Shown: piece after piece, positions 18,258 to 27,127 of the stretch
Layout of the letters: each line of letters opens with the position of its first letter
Position numbering within the stretch: position 1 is the stretch's first letter
From: an uncultured Prevotellaceae bacterium
Lineage (GTDB): Bacteria; Bacteroidota; Bacteroidia; Bacteroidales; Bacteroidaceae
Length of the DNA stretch: 64,000 bases
Reading direction: 5' to 3'
Assembly (NCBI GenBank): GCA_902794405.1
Contig: CADBHI010000002.1
Span: forward strand, 1 to 64,000
Notes under the pieces: model-generated
Told to the model about the DNA's origin: nothing
Database searches by the model: none
The model's input: the letters and a program-made list of their open reading frames with translations, nothing else
Made by a program: the position numbers and the translations under genes

Positions 18258-19430
18258 TTATATATCAAGTAATGTCTTCCATTGGGTAATGATGTTGGCA
18301 ACATCAAACTTGTGGGCTATCTGCAGGGCTTCCTGTGATTTTGCCGACCAGTCGATGTGGGTGGCATCTTCTAATCTTTGTGCAAGGTGGTTGACATCTT
18401 CACTCTTAAAATATAGACCAAAAGACCCCATAATTTCCTTGCTTGTAGGTAGATCTGACGACACGACGGGCAGACCGTGGGCCATCGCTTCGACGAGCAC
18501 TAAGCCAAAACCCTCCCAGCGGGAGCTGAGAACATAGACCTGTGCCTGGGAGTAGTAGTCCTGTATGTTGTTGGTGAAAGGATGGATGAAAACCCTCTCC
18601 TCCAAATGGTATTTCGTGATGAGACTGCGGTAGAGCGTCTCTTCCTCACCTTCGCCGACAATGTCGAGCTTCCATTCCTGATTATGCTGGGCGAAGAGGT
18701 GGAAAGCCTCAATCAGAAGGTCGAAGCCCTTGTGTCCCCGTGAGAAGCGACCGACAGCTAAGAATCGCTTGGTGTTGCCTTCTGACGGCTTGCCAGGATG
18801 CAAGGTCAGCGGATTGTAAATGACTGTGGGCTTGAACTTCGGATCATAGTCATGATAGCTCTCGGCATCGTGCTGACAGAGCAACACCACATGGTCAAGT
18901 TTCCTGAACTGAAATACATAATGGCGCTTGCGGACGGCACCAATATAGTGGAAGACGTTGCCGAACAAAGCCTCGAACGAGTTGTGGACCCAGCCGATGA
19001 CCTTGGCTCCTTGAAGACTCTCCTTCATGGTTGCCAGACGGCCTGACAGTGGGGCGTGGCCGCCGATGATGACGTCGTAGTGACCACTGCGTAATTCCTT
19101 GACAAGGGCCTTCCTTATGGTGTAGGGGAAGGAACTGTAGCCATAGAGTATGGAGGCCAACCGGCACTGGGGAGTCATCTTCTGATAGTAGCCGCTATAG
19201 GCGCGACAGAGTGTGCGTTCTATCTTGCCGATTGGGGGATAGGAGAAGAATCGGTAGCTGATGTTGGCCTCATTCAGCCTGTAGAGTGAAGTGTCCATCA
19301 TCTCGGGCTTGTCAAATGTGACGATGGTGACGTCGGCAACCTTTGACAATTCCTTGGCGATGACGGCGGTGACCCGTTGCACTCCGCCAATGCTGAAGAT
19401 GCTATCAACTATGAAACAGATTCTTTTCAT
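18258..19430 (-). CDS. Glycosyltransferase family 4
   Basis: A 390-residue GT-B enzyme. The N-terminus has the acceptor-domain glycine loop SIFSIGGVQRVTAVIAKEL (about 11-29); the C-terminal half shows RFLAVGRFSRGHKGFDLLI and the E-x7-E element EGFGLVLVEAMAHGLPVV (about 310). It follows the previous gene in the run after only 5 bases. It is predicted to act in surface polysaccharide assembly with its neighbours; donor and acceptor are unknown. Confidence 0.9.
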   Translation of the reverse strand: MKRICFIVDSIFSIGGVQRVTAVIAKELSKVADVTIVTFDKPEMMDTSLYRLNEANISYRFFSYPPIGKIERTLCRAYSGYYQKMTPQCRLASILYGYSSFPYTIRKALVKELRSGHYDVIIGGHAPLSGRLATMKESLQGAKVIGWVHNSFEALFGNVFHYIGAVRKRHYVFQFRKLDHVVLLCQHDAESYHDYDPKFKPTVIYNPLTLHPGKPSEGNTKRFLAVGRFSRGHKGFDLLIEAFHLFAQHNQEWKLDIVGEGEEETLYRSLITKYHLEERVFIHPFTNNIQDYYSQAQVYVLSSRWEGFGLVLVEAMAHGLPVVSSDLPTSKEIMGSFGLYFKSEDVNHLAQRLEDATHIDWSAKSQEALQIAHKFDVANIITQWKTLLDI

Positions 19431-19435
19431 TTCTG

Positions 19436-20545
19436 CTACACACTGTTTATCACATGTTTCATCTGGTTCTTCCAGGACAGGTCGGCGATGGATGACCTGA
19501 TTTCCTGAGGGGTAAGGGAAAGCTGGCGGTAGAAGCTTACAATGTTGCCGATGTCAACTGGTGTTTCGTCAGCAGGTGCTTTCAAAACATAGAGACGATC
19601 GTCAAAGTCACTGTCAGTCTCGGAATAGATGAACGGAATTCCGCGGGCTGCGTATTCCCTGTTTTTTAGAGTCTTTATTTTTTTGATGCCCACACGGTGA
19701 CGGCCCAAACTGCCGATGCCGAAATCACAGCAGTTGAAAATATCGTTGAGCTCCTGTCCGTGCTTCTTCCCATATAAAATAACGTATGGCTCCATCGCGT
19801 TGTCGGCAATGAGCTTGCGGAATTCCTGCTCGCCTTCTTCAGAATAGAAATAGCCGACGACGTGGAACCTAACGGTATAGTTCTGTGGACGGGAATAGTA
19901 TTCGGCAAGTCCCTTGACTAGCCTGTCGAAGCCATGCCACTTGTGAATCTCAGCCACACCAATTAGGTTCAGTTCCTTTGAGGTGTCGTTGACTGTTTCC
20001 TTCATAGTGACATTGTCGAAGTCAATACCGTTGGAAATGCGGATGGTGCGTTGGCCAAAGATGCATTCGTAGTCTGAGAATGTCACGATGGCATCCAGCT
20101 GACGGGCCAGACATTTCCTGAAGATCCTGTCCTGGAAAATCTGTTTGGTCATTCCCTGTGCCTCATATTCCTGGTCGTAAGGGTAGGTGGGAATCTCCAT
20201 GACGACCTTCATGCCAGCGGCTTTCATTCTCTTCACCATGCGAATGGTGAACGGGTTGGCATTGTGGTTGGAACGGATATAGACGAAGTCGATGCTTTTA
20301 TCAATGGCAAATCTCACGATGGACGAGAACTCCGTCCGCTTTTTAATTTTGCTCATTGTCCCGTTTCCGTAATCGGCAATCACGGTATCGTCCACAATCC
20401 TGCGCTTGGTAGAGGTTTCGTCCATATAGCATAGATGCACCTCCAAGCCGCAGGCCTTCAATGCATCTACCTGATAGGAGATTTTCTTGCTGATACCATT
20501 GTTGGGGTCAAACCCGTGGAAAATCAGAAATAGAACTTTTACCAT
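19436..20545 (-). CDS. Glycosyltransferase, GT-B fold (family 4-like)
   Basis: I take the start at ATG 20543-20545 (product MVKVLFLIFHGFDPNNGISK, 369 residues). The open frame continues 58 codons upstream, but that part would cross the divergent promoter region and has no protein-like features; an AGGAG lies just upstream of the chosen ATG. The product shows a Rossmann-like first half and a second half with LNLIGVAEIHKWHGFDRLV and a degenerate sugar-nucleotide region (GIKKIKTLKNREYAARGIPFI) in which the usual E-x7-E is not clear. First gene of a minus-strand run with the next GT4 5 bases away. Confidence 0.8.
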   Translation of the reverse strand: MVKVLFLIFHGFDPNNGISKKISYQVDALKACGLEVHLCYMDETSTKRRIVDDTVIADYGNGTMSKIKKRTEFSSIVRFAIDKSIDFVYIRSNHNANPFTIRMVKRMKAAGMKVVMEIPTYPYDQEYEAQGMTKQIFQDRIFRKCLARQLDAIVTFSDYECIFGQRTIRISNGIDFDNVTMKETVNDTSKELNLIGVAEIHKWHGFDRLVKGLAEYYSRPQNYTVRFHVVGYFYSEEGEQEFRKLIADNAMEPYVILYGKKHGQELNDIFNCCDFGIGSLGRHRVGIKKIKTLKNREYAARGIPFIYSETDSDFDDRLYVLKAPADETPVDIGNIVSFYRQLSLTPQEIRSSIADLSWKNQMKHVINSV

Positions 20546-20641
20546 GAGACTCCTGGTTGTGAAATTTTCTGCTAAGGTATATATTTTTTTGTAATCTTCC
20601 AAATAATCAGTTGCTTTTTTCTGTTTTTCAAATAAAATTTG

Positions 20642-20649
20642 TACATTTG
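20642..20649 (+). promoter_or_regulatory. -7 box upstream of the plus-strand glycosyltransferase run
   Basis: TACATTTG, a full TAnnTTTG match, lies 27 bases before the ATG at 20677. The -33 region is T-rich without a clean TTG. It could drive the whole run of overlapping glycosyltransferase genes that follows. Confidence 0.5.
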
Positions 20650-20676
20650 CAAGCGAAATCGTAGTACAGGCGTCAG

Positions 20677-21837
20677 ATGCAAACGCGGAATTATAAGATT
20701 GTTTATTGTACACCAGCACTCTATTCGGCAGGTGGTGTTGAGCGTGTCGTCTCTGTGAAGGCCAGCTACTTTGCCGATGTCTATGGCTATGATGTGACCA
20801 TCATCATTACGGAAGGTCAGGGTAGGGAGTCTTTCTTCCCTTTGTCTTCTAAAGTGGATATCATCAACTTGAACTTAGGGTTTGAGGAACTATGGAAAGC
20901 GTCATTTCTAAAAAAGATTTTCCTATACTTGAAAAAGCAGAGACAATTTAAGAAATTGTTAAAGCAAGAGTTGATACGTATTCGCCCAGACTTTACGATT
21001 AGTGTTTTGCGTCGCGAAATCAATTTCTTGAATGAGATAAGGGATGGAAGTCGGAAGATAGGCGAATTGCATGTGAACCGTTCGAATTATCGGAATTTCG
21101 ATAAAAGAAACTCAAACATCATCAAGAGCCTCTTTGCTCGTTTTTGGATGCATAGTCTTATTGGCCATTTGCGGAAGTTGGACAAGATGGTCGTTCTGAC
21201 AGAGGATGCCAAGGTTGATTGGCCGGAACTGAAGAATGTTATTCTGATACCAGACCCCTTACCATTCCGCGTCGAAACGGTTAGTGACCTTTCAGCAAAG
21301 CGTGTTATCAGTATTGGACGATATGCTTATGAAAAAGGTAATGACTTGTTATTACAGGCATGGACAATAGTTGAGAAAAAGTGTCGTGAATGGTGTCTTG
21401 ACATCTATGGCATGGGGGATCAGGCTCCTTATCGCCAGCAGATGAAGGAGTTGGGCGTTGATGAAAGTCGCTGTCATCTTTATGGTAGTCTACTAAATGT
21501 TAAAGAGGAATATCTGAGAAGTTCCATTTTTGCTTTGCCATCCCGTTTTGAGGGCTTTGGCCTTGTGATTATCGAGGCCATGTCTTGTGGCCTTCCTGTG
21601 GTGGCATTTGATTGTGAGAACGGTCCCAGAAATATCATGACCGATGGCGAGAACGGATATCTTATTCCTCCTTTTGATGTTGATGCTTATGCAGAGAAAC
21701 TGATAAGACTCATTTTAGACGAGACGCTTCGCCGAGAAATAGGTGCCAATGCCAGAAAGTCATCCCAACGATATGCAATTGATGACATTGCTAACCAATG
21801 GAAGCAGTTGTTTGAGGAATTAGATCAAGAGAAATGA
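20677..21837 (+). CDS. Glycosyltransferase family 4 (paralog array, copy 1)
   Basis: A 386-residue GT4 enzyme. The start reads YKIVYCTPALYSAGGVERVVSVKASYFAD, with the GG(V/I)ERV loop and D/K-rich helix shared with four other genes in this window (23776, 24930, 27128, 33128). The C-terminal domain has VISIGRYAYEKGNDLL and EGFGLVIIEAMSCGLPVVAF (about 290), then the shared FDCxxGPxxI..DGxxGYL block. It would transfer a sugar in surface glycan synthesis. It is first of a plus-strand run, and the next gene starts in an ATGA overlap. Confidence 0.9.
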   Translation: MQTRNYKIVYCTPALYSAGGVERVVSVKASYFADVYGYDVTIIITEGQGRESFFPLSSKVDIINLNLGFEELWKASFLKKIFLYLKKQRQFKKLLKQELIRIRPDFTISVLRREINFLNEIRDGSRKIGELHVNRSNYRNFDKRNSNIIKSLFARFWMHSLIGHLRKLDKMVVLTEDAKVDWPELKNVILIPDPLPFRVETVSDLSAKRVISIGRYAYEKGNDLLLQAWTIVEKKCREWCLDIYGMGDQAPYRQQMKELGVDESRCHLYGSLLNVKEEYLRSSIFALPSRFEGFGLVIIEAMSCGLPVVAFDCENGPRNIMTDGENGYLIPPFDVDAYAEKLIRLILDETLRREIGANARKSSQRYAIDDIANQWKQLFEELDQEK

Positions 21838-22859
21838 AGTATGAGGTAACGATAGGTATTCCTGTGTATAAGTCGGCTCCCTATATCCGACGTGCGTTGA
21901 TGTCGGCTTTGAATCAGACCTATCCCTCAATAGAGTTCTTGGTAGTTGATGATTGTGGTGAAGATGGTTCCGTAGCTATTATTCGTGAAATAGCTGATGC
22001 CCATCCTCGAGGAAAGGATATCCGCATCATCAGCAATGCCCAAAACATGGGTGTAGCTGCGTCACGTAATGTCATTATAGAGGAGGCCCAAGGTGTCTTT
22101 TTGTATTTTATGGATTCAGATGATACCATTGCTGACAATACAATTGAATTATTGATGGGAGGTATTCATCAATATGATGCCGAGATTGCTTTTGGCTCGT
22201 ATGAGCGGATCGAATTGTCAGGGGAACGTCATTTGTGGCAATACCCATCACTACAACTGTTCGGAGAGGATCTGTTAGCGTGTTTCGCCTATCGGAAATA
22301 TGGCGGCATTCAGGCATCTGCCTGTAACTTCTTGGTGAAGACCTCTATTTTGCGTGACCATGACTGTCGTTTTATTGATACGGATTACTGGGAGGACATG
22401 GCGTTTACCTTCAACCTTGTTACCTATATCTCAAAAGCAGTCCTGTTGCCAGATATTACTTATTCTTACTATTGTCGCGAGAATTCGTTGTCAAACTATC
22501 AGGAACGAACAGTCATTTCCAAAGATGAGATCATGAGGAATGTGAAGACAGTCGACTATCTGAAGCATACTTCTTCCTTATATATTAATAAGGTGTATTA
22601 CCCAGACCGTTGCCATATCATTGCAATGACTGATTTTTATATTGTCAGCAACATACTGAAACGAGGAAAGAACATTCATCCGCAGTTCACCGCTCGTGAA
22701 ATCAGAGCGATGATGTCTCATACGGCGTCTTTCTCTCAGATATGCCATTTCCGTAATGGTTTCATGAAGAATCTGGCTATGTATTTCATGTCAAAGCTTC
22801 CTGCTCAATTATGCGTTGGAACTATCTGGTGCCTTGCTAAAGCGAAAAAGTTGATTTAA
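21834..22859 (+). CDS. Glycosyltransferase family 2
   Basis: A 341-residue GT-A enzyme. The N-terminus YEVTIGIPVYKSAPYIRRAL carries the nucleotide-binding strand, VDDCGEDGS follows, and the metal-binding DxD is in LYFMDSDDTI (about 92). The region YWEDMAFTFNLVTYI supplies the ED catalytic-base motif. The C-terminus has a short amphipathic end. It starts inside the preceding GT4 stop (ATGA), so the pair is co-translated. A 62-base gap with a promoter separates it from the next gene. Confidence 0.88.
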   Translation: MKYEVTIGIPVYKSAPYIRRALMSALNQTYPSIEFLVVDDCGEDGSVAIIREIADAHPRGKDIRIISNAQNMGVAASRNVIIEEAQGVFLYFMDSDDTIADNTIELLMGGIHQYDAEIAFGSYERIELSGERHLWQYPSLQLFGEDLLACFAYRKYGGIQASACNFLVKTSILRDHDCRFIDTDYWEDMAFTFNLVTYISKAVLLPDITYSYYCRENSLSNYQERTVISKDEIMRNVKTVDYLKHTSSLYINKVYYPDRCHIIAMTDFYIVSNILKRGKNIHPQFTAREIRAMMSHTASFSQICHFRNGFMKNLAMYFMSKLPAQLCVGTIWCLAKAKKLI

Positions 22860-22862
22860 AAT

Positions 22863-22893
22863 TTGGTGGTTTGATGAAAAATGCCTATCTTCG
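22863..22893 (+). promoter_or_regulatory. Internal promoter in the glycosyltransferase run
   Basis: TTG (22863-22865) is followed after 20 bases by TATCTTCG (22886-22893), one mismatch from TAnnTTTG, 28 bases before the ATG at 22922. It sits in the only sizeable gap of the first half of the run. Confidence 0.5.
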
Positions 22894-22921
22894 CACACAG
22901 AATGTAAAATGATAGCTTTTT

Positions 22922-23779
22922 ATGGCAAAATGGTATGATAAATATCTGTCAATTTACGGGAAGTCGTTCGACGAGATTCCTGCAGAAACGCTTGATACCA
23001 TCAAAAGCCAGTTAGCAGTCCAGCAGAGTGCCGATCCTTTGATCTCCATAGTGGTGATTGCCTATAACGAAGAGAAACGTTTGGCTGCATGCCTTTGGTC
23101 ATTAAGTGAGTTACGTTCAAAGTATCCGATTGAAATCTTAGGCGTGAACAATAATTCCAAAGACCGAACGGAACAAGTATATCAACGTTTAGGACTGCCC
23201 TATTTTAATGAAACGCAGCAAAGTCCAGGTTTTGCCCGTCAGTGTGGATTGGAACACGCCAAGGGCAAATACCATTTCTGCATAGATGCAGATACCTTCT
23301 ATCCGCCTCGTTATATAAATTTGATGATGACTAAGCTGATAAAACCTAATGTATCCTGCGTCAGTTCTTTTTGGAGTTTTTTCCCTGACGAGCAACATTC
23401 TGCCTTGGGCCTGTTCCTTTTTGAACTGATTCGCGATACCTTCCTTTGGGTTCAGCACTTCAAACGTCCGGAACTCTGTGTCCGTGGGATGGTTTTTGCT
23501 TTCAAGATAGATTTGGCGCGTAAAGTTAAAATCCGTACGGACATTCGTCGTGGCGAAGATGGTTCCTTGGCATTGTCAATGAAACCGTATGGTAAGATTT
23601 CCTTCTTATATCATCGCCAAGCGCGTCCTGTAACAGGCTATGGAACTATTGGCTCCCAGTCACTATGGCAGAGCTTCTTGCAACATGTTAAGATTCAGGG
23701 GCGGGGCCTCTCTCGCATTTTCTTCAAGAAAGAGCATTATGAGGATAGTGACGATAATCTTGTAAAACCAAAGTTATGA
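22922..23779 (+). CDS. Glycosyltransferase family 2
   Basis: A 285-residue GT2 enzyme with an N-terminal extension of about 35 residues before LISIVVIAYNEEKRLAACL. Key elements are GVNNNSKDRT, SPGFARQCGLEHAKGKY and the DxD-type IDADTFYPP (about 121). A later RRGEDGSLALSM resembles the catalytic ED loop. No membrane segment is evident except a hydrophobic stretch near 155-170. Its end overlaps the following GT4 gene by 4 bases. Substrates are unknown. Confidence 0.87.
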   Translation: MAKWYDKYLSIYGKSFDEIPAETLDTIKSQLAVQQSADPLISIVVIAYNEEKRLAACLWSLSELRSKYPIEILGVNNNSKDRTEQVYQRLGLPYFNETQQSPGFARQCGLEHAKGKYHFCIDADTFYPPRYINLMMTKLIKPNVSCVSSFWSFFPDEQHSALGLFLFELIRDTFLWVQHFKRPELCVRGMVFAFKIDLARKVKIRTDIRRGEDGSLALSMKPYGKISFLYHRQARPVTGYGTIGSQSLWQSFLQHVKIQGRGLSRIFFKKEHYEDSDDNLVKPKL

Positions 23780-24933
23780 AGATTGCCTACGTCTATCCTC
23801 AGTTTGCCCGTCTGGCTGGAACCGAGCGTGTCCTGATTGACAAGATGAACTATCTTGCTGATCAGAAAGGTGTGGAAGTGATGATGGTGACTTATGAACA
23901 GGGGACGCATCCTTTTGCCTATCCTTTGTCTCCGAAGGTTAAGCATGTTGACTTAGATCTCCGTTTTTATCAGTTATATCAATATAACTCCATCGTTAGG
24001 CTCTTTAAGTGGTGTCAGTATAGCAAATTGCTGAAGAGACGATTCAATCAGTTGATGGAGGAGTCTATGCCTGATATTGTCATCACGACGACCTATCATT
24101 GCAATATCATGAAGATGATTGATGACTGTCCGACGCGTTTTGTAAAGATATTGGAGTCACACATTGATAAACGGTTTATTCATAGCAATGATCCTGCGAA
24201 TTACCGTAATTGGAGAACAAGACTGCGGAGTCTTTATGATATGAAGGTCTTGACTCGCAAGGCTTGTAAGTTTGATGTTCTTGTGGCACTGCATTCCAAA
24301 GATGCTGTCGACTGGCCTCATGGTCTGAATACAAGGGTAATTCCTAATATTGTCCATCTGAATGATACGGGACGCATTTGTAACTATAATTCAAAACGTG
24401 TTATCTTTGTGGGCCGCTATATTTATCAGAAAGGAATTCCTGATTTGTTACGGATATGGAGGATTGTACACAAACGTCATCCTGATTGGCATCTTGACAT
24501 GTATGGAGATGGAGATGTGCAGGAGGTACCTTGTTCGGAGGAGGCACGATTACAGATGAATATTCATGTGCATCAGTCAGATGTCAATATCTTTGAGCGA
24601 TATTTGGAAAGTTCCATTTTCGTATTGACATCTTTGTTTGAACCGTTTGGGCTGGTGATGCCTGAGGCCATGAGTTGTGGATTGCCAGTCGTTGCCTTCG
24701 ATTGTCCTTCAGGTCCGGCCAGTATCATTACTGATGGCGTCGACGGCTTCTTAATTAAAGACCGTGATGTGAACCTTTTTGCTGACAAGCTGTGCTCGCT
24801 GATGGAATCTTCTGACTTGCGTCACTCCATGGGTAAGGCTGCTATTCTGTCCTCCCAGAGGTATTCTGCAGATCGGATTATGATTCAGTGGATGAATCTT
24901 TTTAATGAACTATTAGCCTCACGCTCGTCATGA
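23776..24933 (+). CDS. Glycosyltransferase family 4 (paralog array, copy 2)
   Basis: The 385-residue product begins MKIAYVYPQFARLAGTERVL and continues IDKMNYLADQKG, followed by VTYEQGTHPFAYPLSPKVKH, the block shared by the array. The donor half has VIFVGRYIYQKGIPDLL and EPFGLVMPEAMSCGLPVVAF (about 288), then FDCPSGPASIITDGVDG. DNA around 24664-24710 is closely similar to 25790-25836 in the next gene. It overlaps both neighbours by 4 bases. Confidence 0.9.
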   Translation: MKIAYVYPQFARLAGTERVLIDKMNYLADQKGVEVMMVTYEQGTHPFAYPLSPKVKHVDLDLRFYQLYQYNSIVRLFKWCQYSKLLKRRFNQLMEESMPDIVITTTYHCNIMKMIDDCPTRFVKILESHIDKRFIHSNDPANYRNWRTRLRSLYDMKVLTRKACKFDVLVALHSKDAVDWPHGLNTRVIPNIVHLNDTGRICNYNSKRVIFVGRYIYQKGIPDLLRIWRIVHKRHPDWHLDMYGDGDVQEVPCSEEARLQMNIHVHQSDVNIFERYLESSIFVLTSLFEPFGLVMPEAMSCGLPVVAFDCPSGPASIITDGVDGFLIKDRDVNLFADKLCSLMESSDLRHSMGKAAILSSQRYSADRIMIQWMNLFNELLASRSS

Positions 24934-26081
24934 AGATATTGTATATATTCAGATCCCTTGCAGTGTATGGGGGCATTGAACGAATCTTGGTTGATAAGAT
25001 GAACTCGATGGCCGATAGCTATGGTATGGATGTATATTTATTGACGAGTGATCAGGGAGCTAATCTCGTTCCTTATCGCCTGTCAGAAGGCGTGCATCAT
25101 GAGGATCTGGGTATATGTTTCTATCGTCAATATCGTTTTCGTGGCTTACACCGCCTGATGGTCGCCAGCAAGATGGTTCGACAATACCGTCAATTGTTGT
25201 CAGAGCGATTACGAGGAATACGCCCCGATTTGATAATCTGTACGACATCAGATCGGATAGACATCATAACGAAGTTGAAAGGTTCTGTTCCTTTGGTGGT
25301 TGAATCCCATTCCATCTGTATTCGTACGTTGAATCATGGCCGTAATTGGTTACATAGAAAAATTCATCGTTATCGTTTTTTGCACAGTCTATCCAAGGTT
25401 GATATGATTGTCACTTTGACGGAAGGTGATGCCTGCGAATGGCGTCAATACCATTCTCGAGTAGCGGTTATCCCGAATTTTGTGCATCAGCATGAGGAAA
25501 CCGTCTCGTACCAAACATCGAAGAAAGTGATTTTTGTCGGACGCTTTGATTACCAGAAACGTGCACAAGATGCAATTCAAATATGGGAGTTGGTACGGGA
25601 AAGACATCAGGACTGGGTGTTGGAAGTTTATGGTGATGGAGAATTACTACAGGAAGTATGTTCGTTTTCTTTGACAGTTGGAGGCGTGGTTGTTCACCAA
25701 CCGACGGAGAAAATTTTCGAGGCTTATAAGGACTGTTGTTTCCTGATATCGACCTCTTTGTTCGAACCCTTTGGATTGGTCATTCCCGAGGCGATGAGTT
25801 GTGGATTGCCAGTTGTTGCTTTTGATTGTCCTTATGGACCTGCAGACCTGATTACCGATGGGAAAGATGGCTATTTGGTAAAAGACAGGGATATGATGAC
25901 TTTTGCTGAAAGGGCATGTGAGCTGATAGAAAATGAAGAGCTTAGACAGAAAATGGGACAGAAGGCCAGACTGTCCTCCAAACGATATGAGGCAGAGGTT
26001 ATCATGCCTATGTGGATACAATTGCTTAGACAACTTGTTGTAAGTGAGCACCCAATTAGTCCAGAATCAGATGGCAGGTAA
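24930..26081 (+). CDS. Glycosyltransferase family 4 (paralog array, copy 3)
   Basis: The 383-residue product starts MKILYIFRSLAVYGGIERIL, then VDKMNSMADSYG and TSDQGANLVPYRLSEGVHH, clearly paralogous with the previous gene. The donor half shows VIFVGRFDYQKRAQDAI and EPFGLVIPEAMSCGLPVVAF (about 278), FDCPYGPADLITDGKDG. It ends SKRYEAEVIMPMWIQLLRQL plus a polar tail. Its last codons overlap the start of a broken GT2 gene by 11 bases, indicating that an intact GT2 was once coupled to it. Confidence 0.9.
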   Translation: MKILYIFRSLAVYGGIERILVDKMNSMADSYGMDVYLLTSDQGANLVPYRLSEGVHHEDLGICFYRQYRFRGLHRLMVASKMVRQYRQLLSERLRGIRPDLIICTTSDRIDIITKLKGSVPLVVESHSICIRTLNHGRNWLHRKIHRYRFLHSLSKVDMIVTLTEGDACEWRQYHSRVAVIPNFVHQHEETVSYQTSKKVIFVGRFDYQKRAQDAIQIWELVRERHQDWVLEVYGDGELLQEVCSFSLTVGGVVVHQPTEKIFEAYKDCCFLISTSLFEPFGLVIPEAMSCGLPVVAFDCPYGPADLITDGKDGYLVKDRDMMTFAERACELIENEELRQKMGQKARLSSKRYEAEVIMPMWIQLLRQLVVSEHPISPESDGR

Positions 26082-26350
26082 GGAAGGAAAAAAACTGAGT
26101 ATAATTGTTCCGGTCTATAATGTGGAGCAATATATACGTTCTTGTGTGGAGGGCATCTTCAGACATGGATTAGAAGATTCTGACTTTGAACTGATTTTAG
26201 TGAATAATGGAATTCTGGATAATAGCAGTACCCGACTTGTGGTTCCGTCATTGTCTGAAGCTGCTCTTTGCATCTACAATGTTCAGGTATGTTCCTGGTT
26301 TGTATTTGAAAATACGTTCTATTTTAAGATTTAATAATGAAGAAACATAA
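26071..26350 (+). pseudogene. Glycosyltransferase family 2, internally deleted and frameshifted
   Basis: From ATG 26071 the frame reads KKLSIIVPVYNVEQYIRSCV ... FELILVNNGILDNS, the normal GT2 beginning. It then runs into unrelated sequence and stops at 26334. In the next frame the same DNA encodes LKLLFASTMFRYVPGLYLKI and stops at TAA 26348-26350, which matches the end of the GT2 at 28282 (VKHLFVSFMFRYLPYIYLAL). Roughly 240 codons including the DxD site are missing. The gene is therefore a fusion of its own two ends, out of frame, and cannot be active. Confidence 0.85.
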
Positions 26351-26356
26351 TTGCTT

Positions 26357-27118
26357 ATGATACCAAAATTGATACATCTGTGTTGGCTGAGTGGAGATCC
26401 CTATCCTCCAAAGATTGCCAGATGCCTTGAAAGTTGGAAGAAATTCCTCCCTGATTATGAGGTTGTGTTATGGGATACAAACCGTTTTGATCTGAATTCA
26501 TCCATTTGGGTTCGTCAGGCCTTTGAGAAGAAGAAGTATGCTTTTGCTGCTGACTATATCCGTTTCTATGCCTTGTATCACATGGGAGGCATCTATTTGG
26601 ATTCCGACGTAGAGGTACTGAAGAGTTTTGACGATTTGCTTGACCTCCCTTATTTTATGGGTGCTGAAAAGGCACAGACCCCTGAAGCTGCAATCATTGG
26701 TTCAGAAAAAGGCTGTGACTGGATAAAGGCTTGCCTCGATTATTATACAGATAGACCGTTTGTCAACGAGGACGGTAGCTTGAATATCAAGACGGTTCCT
26801 GATATTATGATTAATCAGATAGAGTCACTTAAGCCTATCCGTGTCCTGTCTTTGAAGGATAGCTTGAATATCCGTCAATTGGATATGCAGAAAGAGGTGC
26901 TGGAGTTCAATGATGCTTTCTTCTCGCCAAAAGTCTTTGACTCTCGTGAGGTAGAAATCACACCATACACTTATGCCATTCATCACTACCAGAACTCGTG
27001 GTTCTCGCCTAAGGCAAAGGCATATTACCGCAGTCGTGCCTTCATGGTGAAAATCTTCGGTCAGAAGTTTGTACGTAAGGCAGAGGTGACATTGATGCCC
27101 TGGAAATTTAGGAAATGA
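26357..27118 (+). CDS. Glycosyltransferase family 32-like (DXD sugar-binding)
   Basis: Start at ATG 26357, giving 253 residues beginning MIPKLIHLCWLSGDPYPPKI, the standard opening of GT32 / capsular polysaccharide synthesis proteins (IPK.IH..W). The catalytic region ADYIRFYALYHMGGIYLDSD holds the DxD (about 81-83). The end has HHYQNSWFSPKAKAYYR, with the conserved H..SW. It follows directly after the deleted GT2 gene and lies 9 bases before the next GT4. Likely retaining hexosyltransferase; the sugar is unknown. Confidence 0.88.
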   Translation: MIPKLIHLCWLSGDPYPPKIARCLESWKKFLPDYEVVLWDTNRFDLNSSIWVRQAFEKKKYAFAADYIRFYALYHMGGIYLDSDVEVLKSFDDLLDLPYFMGAEKAQTPEAAIIGSEKGCDWIKACLDYYTDRPFVNEDGSLNIKTVPDIMINQIESLKPIRVLSLKDSLNIRQLDMQKEVLEFNDAFFSPKVFDSREVEITPYTYAIHHYQNSWFSPKAKAYYRSRAFMVKIFGQKFVRKAEVTLMPWKFRK

Positions 27119-27127
27119 ACAAGTGAG

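Noticed and set aside
20546..20719. 58-codon N-terminal extension of the glycosyltransferase at 19436
   Set aside because: It would run across the divergent promoter and past the start of the opposite gene. An internal ATG with an AGGAG upstream gives the normal Rossmann start.
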